Shown here: positions 46,152-57,349 of the stretch, piece after piece
How positions within the stretch are numbered: the stretch's first letter is position 1
Layout: the number at the start of each line of letters is the position of its first letter
Assembly: GCA_019321725.1 (NCBI GenBank)
Contig: CM033110.1
Span: 11,897,278-11,961,277, forward strand
From: Paulownia fortunei
Taxonomy: Eukaryota > Streptophyta > Magnoliopsida > Lamiales > Paulowniaceae
Direction: 5' to 3'
Length of the DNA stretch: 64,000 nt
Position numbers and translations under genes: made by a program
The notes under the pieces: model-generated
Told to the model about the DNA's origin: nothing
Database searches by the model: none
What the model saw: the letters and a program-made list of their open reading frames with translations, nothing else

Positions 46152-46303
46152 CAATTGAGTAGACAATTAAGTTTTTGTTGACTGCAACGTCCCTATATCA
46201 TTCACAATGAGTAGTATGCCATGAACATAAAGCACAATACATATAACTGCGCTCCCACTGATCTTTTTCTACACACATGATTCATCCAGATTCTTGAGAA
46301 AAC
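46152..46303 (-). pseudogene. Host Copia RT, catalytic region piece
   Basis: Minus-strand wording FSKNLDESCV, then ISGSAVICIVLYVHGILLIVNDIGTL, corresponds to the YVDD box. The Asp-Asp pair reads His-Gly, so the site is lost. It continues to STQL, the solo LTR insertion point. Confidence 0.8.
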
Positions 46304-46723
46304 TTGATGGTAGTATTTTCATAATCGAACTAGTGATCAAACTAGTCTTGCTAATAATTAGTGGTTCAACTGGCAGTCGGACCGATCTAATGATAATTGA
46401 TTATATTTTCTTATTATATTATGTAAAATGATAATATAATAGACTAATTGTTATGTAATACATTTAAATAAAAAAATAAAAAAATAACTACCTAAAAAAT
46501 ATATAACCAAACACAAAATTCAAATAATCATATAAATATAACAAAATATCAAATTTAAACTTTTAAAAAATTAAAAAAAATTAAAAAAAAGATGAAAATT
46601 GATCGATTTTTGATCGATTTTGACCGATTAAATGGTTTTATGGGCCTAATCGGACTAGGCCAGCCTCTGGTTCCCAGTTGGACCGATTGAATTGGTCAGT
46701 CCGGACTGGTTTTGAAAACATGG
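46304..46723. mobile_element. 420-bp MITE-like element
   Basis: It is bounded by an 11-bp near-repeat: CTTGAGAAAAC (46293-46303) and CTTGAGGGAAC (46724-46734). Both match the single copy expected in Copia RT. Inside, the ends are imperfect inverted repeats (left GTATTTTCATAATCGAACTAG; right, reversed, CATGTTTTCAAAACCAGTCC). The ends are GC-richer, with GGACCGAT and CGGTCC motifs, and the centre is very AT-rich. No ORF. An 8-11-bp duplication suggests a cut-and-paste DNA transposon derivative (hAT- or Mutator-type). Confidence 0.65.
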
Positions 46724-47492
46724 CTTGAGGGAACTAAATGATTTGATTGCCTCGCCAAATTAAATGTTCTACCTTTGGGAAGCTTGTTTGAGTCCATAAA
46801 TGAATATGTGAAGCTTGCAAACTTCTTGCTCACTTCATTTGGATATGAAATGCTCTAGCTGCCATATATAGATCTTTTCCTCAGTGTTTCCATTAAGAAA
46901 GGCGGTCTTCACATCCATCTAACATATCTTGTAGTCAAAATAAGCTAATATGGCCATCAAGGTTCGGATGGACTTAAGCATCGCCACTGGTGAGAGGGTT
47001 TCCTCGTAGTCAATTTCTTACCTTTGAGTATAACCTTTCACAATCAATCTTGCCTTACAGGTTGCTACTTCTTTATCTACTCCAAACTTCTACTTATAGA
47101 CCTATTTACTACTAATATGTATAATATTCTATGGTGTGTACACCAAGGTTAATACTTTGTTGGAGTACATAGAGCTCATCTTGGATTGCATGGCATCCTT
47201 CAATCTCCTTGAATCAATTTTAGACGTCGCTTCTCCATAGTTCTTTGAACCACTATATAAGGGTTGCCCCTCCTTGTTATTCTCTAACAAGAGGTCCCAT
47301 CTCTCAGGAGGGCTCAAGATTCCTTTGGATCTCCTAGGAGGATGTGTGATCGAAGTATTAGTTACTCGTGGTTGTGGCACTACTACCTCTTGTGGGATTT
47401 CTTGTGACTCTTGAATTTTTTCAAGTTCTACAATCTCGCCATTTCTAGTCAATAGAAACGCCTCAAGAAATGTGGCATTCCTCGAAAAAAAC
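46724..47492 (-). pseudogene. Host Copia integrase C-terminus and RT N-terminal piece
   Basis: Minus strand from 47492: the end of integrase (RNATFLE-like codons at the junction), then the 107-codon frame from 47452 (GEIVELEKIQE ... PPRRSKGILSPPE), then RT: KARLIVKGYTQ, IDYEETLSPVAML, MDVKTAFLNGN and YGLKQAS. It ends at the MITE-like insertion. Confidence 0.85.
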
Positions 47493-49145
47493 TATAACAG
47501 CCTTTAACCTAACTGTAGAGCCTAAACAAGCTGTTACAGTTAAGTCAAGAAATGTTAATTTTTCATCAATACTAAAGTTATGGTTTTAATAAAAGTTCCC
47601 ATTTTTAGCTATAAGAGAGAGCTTGAATCATTTTAAACACACTATATACATATATCAAAACTGAGTACATCTGTTTACAAAACCAAAACAGAGCAGCTTA
47701 TTTAAAAACAAAACAGAGTTTTCAAAATAAACTACAAAACAGGTCGAAGCATGGCATATAAACAAATCTCTGTCTGGCCGCTCTAGAGACTCAGTCAACC
47801 TCTAAACCTATACATTTCCACCTGCATCACATGAATCTAATGAGCTAAAGGCTCAGTAAGGTGAAACTGATGCAATAACAAATAGCGTACATACAAATCA
47901 CATAAATGATTAAATGCAATAATCAATTTAATAACTTTCTTTCATAAATCGTTCTTTAGGGCCCTTGAAGTGTGGTGCCTAATTAAATAGCGATACACCG
48001 TAGTTTTTAGAACCTGTTCATAATGATTGGCCAATAAGAGAAATAATACGGGGTTTCCATACTTGGTCTTTCAACCTCAGGTATTAGCCGTATTCTATCT
48101 CATTCATTGTGGCTTTTCTATACCGGTTTTTCAACCTCAAGTATTTGCCACCATTTGTTGGGTCCGCCGGTCCCTCCCGCATCCCTTGTCTACCCGACCA
48201 TCAATCAAGTACCATACTTCTTTTTCAAAAACATCATTATATCCTTAATAGTATCATGCTTCATAAACCATAAATGCATCAAACATTACATCATTTCACA
48301 AATAATATCAATCACATTAAAACATGAACAACATTATATGATTCTTGTGATACAGCAAATGAAAGCTTCAACTTACCTCAAGTCCACTTTGTGCTAAGTG
48401 AAAAGACCAATCTCTTTGGAAGATAGGATGTGTTAAAGGCCTAACATAATCAAATCATGTACCATTTAATATCCTTTTTATAAATCATTTAGTCTATTCT
48501 AGTTAAAGTTCATATACACTTTTTAATCTTTTGTAAACAACTTCATATCAAATACATAACCTTGACCTTTCAAAGAGAGGTGAGTGGAGGGTGATGATTG
48601 GTTGCGTCATGCTTGGTGTCTTCTCATGCCAAAAGCCACGTTCATGGGATTAGGAGATGACAAGAATTGATGCTTTGGTGTTATAATAAAGTGCAATGCG
48701 GTTTAGAATGGTTTTATGCAACCTAGTCAACCAACCAATCAAATTACACCATTGTGCATACTTTTAGTTCTTAGCCAAATGTAACACATTTCAAGTAAAT
48801 ATTTAGGCAATTAATCACTTTAGCATATAACTAGTATGGAGCAATACAAATAATTCATTTCATGGCCATTCAACACATCAATCTTCCTTAACCGAGATAT
48901 CGAGCTTTTCACTGCAAAAAGGGCATTTAAGGAATATGTTAAATCAAGAAATGAAAGTTTGATCTCATATTTCATGTACTAATGCATGTTAAATCATAAT
49001 TGAAGCATATAATAACAATTATTCATGTTCGTGCAATCATGCTATTTGTATGCCATAATTCAATAATGCACATTGATTAGATGCATATTCATGTAAAATG
49101 CTTATTATTGGCTATGTAGGAGAGAATTGAGAATTCGGCATTACA
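47493..49145 (-). repeat. Del/Tekay 3' LTR with internal deletion
   Basis: It matches the 5' LTR at both ends but is 1653 bp against 2293 bp. About 640 bp is missing at the point corresponding to 54784-55427: the sequence jumps from ACATAACCTT to GACCTTTCAAAGAG. The terminal TG is preserved at 49145, while the other terminus reads TATAAC on the plus strand instead of TGTAAC. Confidence 0.92.
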
Positions 49146-49890
49146 ATCCTTCCTTCCTTATAAAAATTTCGTCCTCAAAATTTGACGTACCAAATAATTC
49201 TGGATACTTGCTCTGCATTTCTTCTTCTCTTTCCCATGTGGCCTCTTCTACAGAATGATTCCTCCATAATACTTTAACAAGTCGAATCTTTTTCGTTCTC
49301 AACTCTTTTTCCTTCTGATCTAGAATTTGCACTGGTTTCTCTTCATAGGCTAAATCATGAGTCAATTCCAACGATTCATAACTCAACACATGAGAAGGGT
49401 TTGAAATGTACTTTCTCAACATAGACACATGGAAAACATTGTGAACAATAGATAATGATGGAGGTAAGGCCACTCTATAAGCTTTATCACCAACTCTTTC
49501 GAGAATCTCGAATGGGCCGACATACCTTGGGCTGAGTTTTTCTTTCTTTCCAAATCTCATAACACCTTTCATGGGAGCTACTTTTAAGAACATATGATCC
49601 CCAATGGCAAACTCTAGATCTTTTCTCCGTTTATCCGCATAACTTTTCTGTCTACTCTGCATAATCTTCATTCTCTCTCGTATCTTCTCCACTACCTTAG
49701 CAGTATGTTGAACTATTTCTGGACCAAGTAGGCTTCGTTCTCCAACTTCATCCCAATGAACTGGAGATCTACATTTCCTTCCATACAATGCTTCATAAGG
49801 TGCCATTCCAATTGTTGATTGGTAGCTATTATTATAAGTAAACTCCACTAATGGAAGCTTTGCATCCCAACTCCCTTGAAAATCTAGCAC
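49141..49890 (-). pseudogene. Del/Tekay integrase C-terminus with chromodomain-like tail
   Basis: A 249-codon open frame: integrase end (EFTYNNSYQSTIGMAPYEAL, GRKCRSPVHWDEVGE), the GPF/Y-type segment (LSPRYVGPFEILERVG, residues ~122-137) and HVSMLRKY. A chromodomain-like tail follows (KIRLVKVLWRNH then EEATWEREEEM, residues ~200-226), which in this lineage directs integration. The TAA at 49141-49143 lies inside the first bases of the 3' LTR, so the purine tract AAGGAAGGAAGGAT just before the LTR is coding. It is continuous with the piece at 49897 apart from one TGA. Confidence 0.9.
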
Positions 49891-49893
49891 ACA

Positions 49894-50583
49894 AGCTCAT
49901 AACATATCCTCTAATATCTGAATAACCCTTTCTGATTGCCCGTCACTTTGTGGATGAAATGTTGTACTGAATGCAAGTTTTGTTCCCATGGCACTATGTA
50001 AGCTCTTCCAAAATGTAGATGCAAACTTAGGATCTCTGTCAGACACTATTGAAACTGGCACCCCATGTAACCTGACTATCTCTTTAATATATTGTTGAGC
50101 ATACTGGTCCATATTGTATGTGGATTTCACTGGAAGAAAATGGGCTGATTTAGTTAATCTATCAACAATCACCCATATGGAATTATACCCCTTTTGTGTT
50201 CTAGGTAATCCAAGCACAAAGTCCATTATAATGTGCTCCCATTTCCACTCTGGAATCGACAAAGGCTTCAACAACCCTGATGGTCTTTGATGTTCAATCT
50301 TAACTTGTTGACAAGTTAGACATTCAGCCACAAATTTTGCTATATCTCTCTTCATTTTAGGCCACCAATAATGTTGTTGTAAGTCCTTATACATTTTTGT
50401 GCTACCTGGGTGTACTGAGTAAGGAGTAGTATGAGCTTCTTCTAAAATATCTCCTTTCATGGCCTTGTCAAACGGCACACATAGTCTCCCTTTATATCGA
50501 ATAATCCCATCATCAGTAATAGAGAAGTCTGGCCTCTTTCCAGCCTCAATCATTCTTTTCAATCTACACAAATGCGTGTCCAC
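49894..50583 (-). pseudogene. Del/Tekay integrase core
   Basis: Zinc-binding HHCC (SVHPGSTKMYKDLQQHYWW ... CLTCQQVK) precedes the DDE core. The catalytic residues are Asp in IIMDFV (codon 50221-50223), Asp in VSDRDP (50038-50040) and Glu in GQSERVIQ (49930-49932), all intact. The frame ends at a TGA at about 49894, where related wording resumes at once (LEDML, stop, ACVLDFQG), fitting a single C-to-T change of an Arg codon. Upstream a TAA at 50581 separates it from RNase H. Confidence 0.9.
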
Positions 50584-50589
50584 CTTTTA

Positions 50590-51421
50590 ACCTTCTCTGA
50601 TTTTATCTTGAAGTACAGGTCTCAACACTAAGGCTGACAACAAACACTTTTTCCCTTTAGGTACAATTTCAAGCTCTAATCTCTGCAAATCCAGTAATAT
50701 TGACTTTTGTACAACAAAAGAGAAGACGTGGATTTTCTGCTCAATGCATCTGCAACCACATTCGCTTTACCAGGATGATAGTTGATCACACAATCATAAT
50801 CCTTCACAAGTTCTAACCATCTTCTTTGTCTCATATTCAACTTTTTTGGGTAAAGAAGTACTTCAAACTCTTATGATCTGTGTATATCTCACACTTCTCA
50901 CCATACAAATAATGTCTCCAATTTTTCAAGGCAAAAACCACAGCAGCAAGTTCCAAATCATGGGTTGGATAATTCTTTTCATATTCCTTCAATTGCCTTG
51001 AAGCATAGGCAATAACCTTCCCATTTTGCATCAAAACAGCACCCAAACCATTTTTTGAAGCGTCGCTATACACCACGAATCCACCAATTCCAGTTGGAAT
51101 GGTAAGAGCAGGAGCTGTAGTCAATTTTTGTTTCAGTTCTTCAAAACTTCTTTCACAAGCATTGGTCCACAAGAACTTCACATTCTTTCTTGTCAACATT
51201 GTCATTGGAGTTGCTATCTTTGAAAACCCCTGAACAAATCGTCGATAGTACCCTGCTAATCCCAAGAAACTCCTTACTTCTGATATATTTGTTGGTGTTG
51301 GCCACTTAATGACAGCTTCTACCTTGCTTAGATCAATAGAAATACCATCCTTTGATACTACATGGCCTAGGAATACCACTTGTTCAAGCCAAAACTCACA
51401 CTTCTTGAATTTAGCATACAA
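50590..51421 (-). pseudogene. Del/Tekay RT C-terminus and RNase H
   Basis: An open frame of 194 codons runs to 50837: [36 protein letters not shown], then RNase [52 protein letters not shown] frameshift near 50840 breaks the RNase H end. The preceding codon (51422-51424) is a TAG joining it to the RT core. Confidence 0.9.
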
Positions 51422-52324
51422 CTATTTTTCTTTAAGAACTTGCAGCACAATCTTCAAATGTTCCTTGTGCTCTTCTTTATCACGTGAATAAATTAGGATG
51501 TCATCAATAAACACAATCACAAATTTATCAAGATATTGCTTGAACACCCTATTCATTAGATCCATAAAAGCTGCAGGGGCATTGGTTAAATCGAAAGACA
51601 TCACTAGAAATTCATAATGTCCATACCTTATTCGGAATGCAGTCTTTGGTATGTCTTCTTCCTTTATCTTCAATTGATGGTACCCAGAGCGCAAATCAAT
51701 CTTAGAAAATACAGATGCTCCCTACAATTGATCAAATAAATCATCTATTCTTGGGAGTGGATACTTATTCTTGATTGTTATCTTATTCAACTCTCTATAA
51801 TCAATGCACAACCGCAATGTACCATCCTTCTTTTTCACGAACAACACAGGTGCTCCCCAAGGAGAATAACTAGGGCGAATAAAACCCTTATCAAGCAATT
51901 CTTGCAATTGAACTTTTAACTCTTTCAATTCTGTTGGTGCCATTCGGTATGGTGCTTTAGAAATAGAAGTAGTTCCTGGCATAACATCAATCACAAATTC
52001 GATCTCTCGATTCAGTGGTAGTCCCGGTAAATCATCTGGAAATACCTCAAGAAATTCTTGAACCACATCTACATTTTCTGGCTTCAATTGTGCTTCAACT
52101 GAGGTGTCCAGAACACTTGCCAAATACCCAACACAACCTTTATTCAACATCTTTTGAGCTTTCAAAGCAGATATAATTGGTAAGGACCGTGAGAATGAGA
52201 TACCATTAAACATAAACTGTTCTTCCCCAGGTGGCTGAAAAATCACAATCTTCTTATTACAATCAATTGTTACATGATATTTGGTAAGCCAATCCATACC
52301 CAGAATAACCTCAAAATTTGGCAT
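51422..52324 (-). pseudogene. Del/Tekay protease end and RT core
   Basis: Two open stretches are separated by a single TAG at about 51723-51725. The first (52324-51722): GMDWL motif, protease-RT linker, [10 protein letters not shown], then [26 protein letters not shown] and [11 protein letters not shown] (from about 51815). The second: [28 protein letters not shown], then [14 protein letters not shown], and the catalytic FIDDILIYS with the Asp pair at 51500-51505. RT active residues are intact. Confidence 0.92.
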
Positions 52325-52745
52325 CGGTAAAACAACAAGATCTGCATAGAATAGAACAAGCCCTTAACATTTGGTTGAAATCCATTTCTTCCCCAGATAG
52401 AATAGTTACCTTACTTTTAATAAATATGGTATAATGCCCAATTTTCTCACAAATGCACATGATGCAAATGAATGCGTAGATCCAGAATCTATCAATGCAA
52501 TTGCAGGTATCCCAGAATTAAAATAGTACCTGTGACTACAGAAGCATCTACATCGGCTTGTTCTTGTGTCATTACATACACTCTTCCCTGAACTTTCCCC
52601 TGCACTATTGGGCAATCATTTTCTATATGTCCAGGCTTTTTATCCCAAAATAATTCTTCCCACACTTAGTACATTTAGGACTTTCAATTGTAGAAGAAGT
52701 CTGTCCAACTCTAGGACGTTTTTCATTCCCTTGGCTTGATTTTTG
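52325..52745 (-). pseudogene. Del/Tekay zinc knuckle and protease
   Basis: The zinc knuckle is readable over 52620-52700 (CTKCGKN, then after a frameshift KPGHIENDC). The protease active site ALIDSGSTHSFAS is at about 52460-52500 with its Asp present. A frameshift at about 52380-52405 separates it from the following frame. Confidence 0.8.
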
Positions 52746-52748
52746 CTC

Positions 52749-53547
52749 TCATTTCTTCCACTGGTTTAGATTTCTTGGAGTGAATACTTGCTTCTTTTGT
52801 TGTTGGAATTTCTCAATCTCTTTCTCATCTAAATTAGTCATCAAAGCCTTGTCCACCAATTCTCTAAACTCTATTACTGAAGACATTCTCACATCTCTTC
52901 TAATTTCAGGATTAAGGCCCCTCAAGAAATGATCCATCTTCTCATTGTTGTCTCTGGCGATGTATGGTACATACTTGCAACCCTGTTCAAATTTTCTCAC
53001 ATAATCACATATAGACATCCCTCCTTGTTTTAACTCAAAAAATTCCTTTACTCTGAGTGACCTAGCATCCCTGGTGAAATACTTATCATAAAAGATTGTT
53101 TTAAACCTCTCCCAAGTTAGTTCTTCCATATTCACTGCAAGTTTAGCTCCTTCCCACCAAGTTCTAGCATCATTCTTCAACAAGAAAATTGCACAGAGTA
53201 CCTTCTCAACATTATCAATTCGCATGTAGTCAAAGATAGTTAAAATGGGATCAGACCATGGGATCAGACCCACCATTAAAATCAACCGGTTCCATCTTTC
53301 TAAACTTCTCATATACAGCCTATAAAGGATCCTGTCGAGCTTGTGGTGGAGGAAGGCGCTGATTTTGTTCTTGGGTTCTTTGTTGCATATCTAGCAATTG
53401 TTGTATCTGTTCACCATGCATTCTAGTTTGTTGTTGAATGAGATCAGTCAAATTATCCACCACACTATGATTACCCTCATGATCATCCATCGTCTTCCTT
53501 TTTGGTGCCATGACCTGATATGCATTGCCCAGTCTCATTCCATTCAT
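52749..53547 (-). pseudogene. Del/Tekay gag
   Basis: Starts at or near ATG 53508 ([16 protein letters not shown]), with a Gln-rich stretch ([14 protein letters not shown]), then a TAA near 53317. A 187-codon frame continues ([59 protein letters not shown]), the standard Del/Tekay capsid wording. It forms the particle shell in an active element. Confidence 0.9.
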
Positions 53548-53697
53548 TCGTCAATAATAAATGCATAATCATGACAATAATATGGAATGAAATATAATCA
53601 AATTGACATAAAGGCAAATAAATAAGTAGTTGACCGAGTTTCCCAGCCAGGATGTGTTCATATACCTTCTTCTATCTACAGGAACGACTAAACTTCC

Positions 53698-53709
53698 GCT
53701 CTGATACCA
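53698..53709 (-). promoter_or_regulatory. Primer binding site (tRNA-iMet)
   Basis: On the minus strand TGGTATCAGAGC lies five bases after the 5' LTR end (GTTACA, GTTTG, then the site). It is a perfect copy of the usual 12-mer. Confidence 0.95.
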
Positions 53710-53714
53710 CAAAC

Positions 53715-56007
53715 TGTAACACCCCTTAACCTAACTGCAGAGCCTAAACAAGCTGATACAGTTAAGTTAAGAAATGTTAATTTTTCATCAATACTAAAGT
53801 TATGGTTTTAATAAAAGTTCCCATTTTTAGCTATAAGAGAGAGCTTGAATCATTTTAAACACACTATATACATATATCAAAACTGAGTACATCTGTTTAC
53901 AAAACCAAAACAGAGCGGCTTATTTAAAAACAAAACAGAGTTTTCAAAATAAACTACAAAACAGGTCGAAGCATGGCATATAAACAAATCTCTGTCCGGC
54001 CGCTCTAGAGACTCAGTCAACCTCTAAACCTGTACATTTCCACCTACATCACATGAATCTAATGAGCTAAAGGCTCAGTAAGGTGAAACTGATGCAATAA
54101 CAAATAGCGTACATACAAATCATATAAATGATTAAATGCAATAATCAATTTAATAACTTTCTTTCATAAATCGTTCTTTAGGGCCCTTGAAGTGTGGTAC
54201 CTAATTAAATAGCGATAGACCGTAGTTTTCGGAACCTGTTCATAATGATTGGCTAATAAGAGAAATAATACGGGGTTTCCATACTTGGTCTTTCAACCTC
54301 AGGTATTAGCCGTATTCTATCTCATTCATTGTGGCTTTCCTATACCGGTTTTTTAACCTCAAGTATTTTCCACCATTTGTTGGGTCCGTCGGTCCCTCCC
54401 GCGTCCTTTGTCTACCCGACCATCAATCAAGTACCATACTTCTTTTTCAAAAACATCATTATATCCTTAATAGTATCATGCTTCATAAACCATAAATGCA
54501 TCAAACATTACATCATTTCACAAATAATATCAATCACATTAAAACATGAACAACATTATATGATTCTTGTGATACAACAAATGAAAGCTTCAACTTACCT
54601 CAAGTCCACTTTGTGCTAAGTGAAAAGACCAATCTCTTTGGAAGATAGGATGTGTTAAAGGCCTAACATAATCAAATCATGTACCATTTAATATCCTTTT
54701 TATAAATCATTTAGTCTATTCTAGTTAAAGTTCATATACACTTTTCAATCTTTTGTAAACAATTTCATATCAATTACATAACCTTCAAAACAATGCATAC
54801 TCCATATTTTACTACTAATTCAAGACATTAAATATTAGGGCAGCCATTAAATAACTAATAATTCAAACATAATTATTAGGGCAGCCCCTAAAACATGAAC
54901 ACAATTCGAATTAAAATGACGTAAACTTGATTCTAACTTAAATTGATTCTAACCTTCAATTAAGCAAACTAATTGCTATTATTTTCAATCATTCAAAGAA
55001 ACTTCCAAACACAATATAAGCATTATATAATCAATAGAAACAAGTAAATTAAACAATATCACAAGACTATCAATTTTGCTAAAAATTAGCTTAACTAGCT
55101 TGGTTTTGGTTTCAAGTGTAACTTACTTAAGTTTTCAATCATACAAAAGCATACTAAAACATGTAACCATCCAAGATACTACAAATTCATCATAAGAAAC
55201 ATTGAAAAAGAATATACCTTGATTAAGTTGGATTTAAGCTTCAAAATCAACGGTTTTCAAGCTTAAAAGGATGGAAACTTGTTCTAGCTTGTGTTCTATG
55301 GATTCCTATGGATTGAATTCAATTTTTGTGAGTATGAGAGTGTAGAAATTTGGGAGAAACTTAGGAGAATAAGGGCTGGTCATTTTTGAGGTGCTTCCAC
55401 AAGAAATATGGATGAAAATGATTTCTTTGACCTTTCAAAGAGAGGTAAGTGGAGGGTGATGATTGGTTGCGTCATGCTTGGTGTCTTCTCATGCCAAAAT
55501 CCACGTTCATGGGCTAAGGAGATGACAAAAATTGATGCTTTGGTGTTATAATCAAGTGCAATGCGGTTTAGAATGATTTTATGCAACCTAGTCAACCAAC
55601 CAATCAAATTGCACCATTGTACATACTTTTAGTTCTTAGCCAAATGTAACATATTTCAAGTAAATATTTAGGTAATTAATCACTTTAGCATATAAGTATG
55701 GAGCAATACAAATAATTCATTTCATGGCCATTCAACACATCAATCTTCCTTAACCGAGATATCGAGCTTTTCACTGCAAAAAGGGCACTTAAGGAATATG
55801 TTAAATCAATAAATGAAAGTTTGATCTCATATTTCATGTACTATTGCATGTTAAATTATAACTGAAGCATATAATAACAATTATTCATGTTCGTGCAATC
55901 ATGCTATTTGTATGCCATAATTCAATAATGCACATTGATTAGTTGCATATTTATGCAAAATGCTTATTATTGGTTATGTAGGAGAGAATTGAGAATTGGG
56001 CATTACA
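53715..56007 (-). repeat. Del/Tekay 5' LTR (2293 bp)
   Basis: On the minus strand it starts TGTAATGCCCAATTC (56007) and ends GGGGTGTTACA (53715). It is the longest LTR copy of this family in the window. It carries the ~640 bp missing from the 3' LTR, which contains the region around the likely transcription start (about 55200-55430). Confidence 0.93.
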
Positions 56008-57000
56008 AAAATATTTTTTGCTTCGAATGGTCTTAGAAATAGTCCCCAATGGATTCTTTTGGATACCCCACAAACTTGCATAAGGATCTACTATCCAACT
56101 TATCTCCTAATAGTTGCTTCACATAAAGAAAACAACCCCATGCCTTAAGGTATATATAAGAAGGGGTCTTTTGGTACCATATCTCATATGGTATTTTAGG
56201 CACCAATTTTAATGACACTCTATTTAATAGGATGTGCGGTTGTTTCTATAGCATAGCCTCTAAATGAAAGAGTAAGTCCAATGAAGCTCATCATGGACCA
56301 AACCATGTCTAACAACATTCAGTTCATAAGCTTAGCTACTCCATTAAGCTGTGGAATTGCAAACAAAGTCCACTGTGAGAGAATTTTATTTCTTTAAATA
56401 ATTTGTCTGTGTCTAAGCGGAGGGTTTAACATAGGCCCCTACTAGTATATTAATAAAATCCAAAGTTTAATAATACAAGTGGAAAGCATGAAATGAGGAG
56501 GACTTCCTCCCTTATAATCTAATAAAGCATAAAGAATATCTACAAGAAACATCAACGAGGAGTACTACACCTTTACATAAGAAAATAAAAAATAAGGTAA
56601 CATCATCCTATCTACTCTCAAGAAACTCTGAACTCAAATATGCATATGTTCGATTAGATTGAAGAGTCTTAGTACTTCACCCGAATTGTTTCTCCACTTC
56701 ATGTATAAAAACTTTGAACTTTTTAAAAGCTTCCAACTTGTATCTCAAAATGTACACATACCTAAACCTTGGGTAATCATTGGTAAATGTAATGAAATAT
56801 TGGTAGTTACCTCAAATACTAACACTTAATGACCCACATACATTCGTATGGATCAAATCTAAAGGAATTACAGTGCATTCCACTTTTCTAGCGAATGTTG
56901 ACTTGATCATCTTTTCCTTTTTGGCAAGACTCACATGTTGCATTTCGTGCTAGTCCTCAAAGCCAAGCAATTTTTCCATTTTGTAAACTCATTTTTTTAG
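56008..57000 (-). pseudogene. Host Copia integrase
   Basis: Minus-strand wording includes LFNLIE near 56660, SQWTLFAIPQLNGVAKL near 56370, LDMVWSMMSFIGLTLSFRGYA near 56290, and the 61-codon frame IPYEIWYQKTPSYIYLKAWGCF ... GYPKESIGDYF (56218-56033). The reading then reaches the Del/Tekay insertion; its continuation is at 47492. A ~215-bp insert interrupts it at about 56410-56630. Confidence 0.85.
56412..56630. other. ~215-bp insert in host Copia integrase
   Basis: This part has no counterpart in the nested Copia, where the two flanks (GAGTTTCTTG and the TTTAATAGAGAATCAAATTC equivalent) are adjacent. No ORF or clear inverted ends. On the minus strand it ends with TTTGGATTTTATTAATATAC and GGGGCCTATG wording; a 5'-truncated LINE tail or other short insert are possibilities. 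Confidence 0.5.
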
Positions 57001-57349
57001 AGATATGAACTAGTCTAGCATGCCATAATTATGTGGAACTATGATTATGTAATTTTTTTTATATTTTGTTGAACATGAAAGATGGAGTTTTGGGGTGTGT
57101 GAGAATATAAATCATTTGCCAATACTCCAGTATAAATCAATGAAGAAACTTTAAATATTTCTATTAATTTCTAATAGAAATAGAAAAACTATAATCTTTT
57201 TCTATCGAAAACTAGCATAGAGATGATGTTCTTTGTTAATTTAGGAACGTAAAGACAATTATTTAAATTTATCATAACTCCACCGCCTAAAGCTAAGTGG
57301 ACTGTCCTTATAGCTAATGCAAGAACTCTTATTCCATTCCCAAGTCAGG

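Larger units (their letters stand above)
47493..56007 (-). mobile_element. Del/Tekay chromovirus-type Ty3/Gypsy element, nearly complete
   Basis: An 8.5-kb minus-strand element with 5' LTR 53715-56007, iMet primer site, gag, protease, RT, RNase H, integrase with a C-terminal chromodomain-like tail, purine tract and 3' LTR 47493-49145. It sits in the integrase of the host Copia; flanks are AAAAC on the left and AAAAT on the right, a probable 5-bp duplication with one change. The coding region has only a few stops or frameshifts, so this is one of the younger insertions. Confidence 0.93.

Noticed and set aside
48027..48397. Frames at 48027-48397 and 54329-54619, nearly identical, as a duplicated gene
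   Set aside because: They are the same segment of the two Del/Tekay LTRs read on the wrong strand; the similarity is LTR identity.
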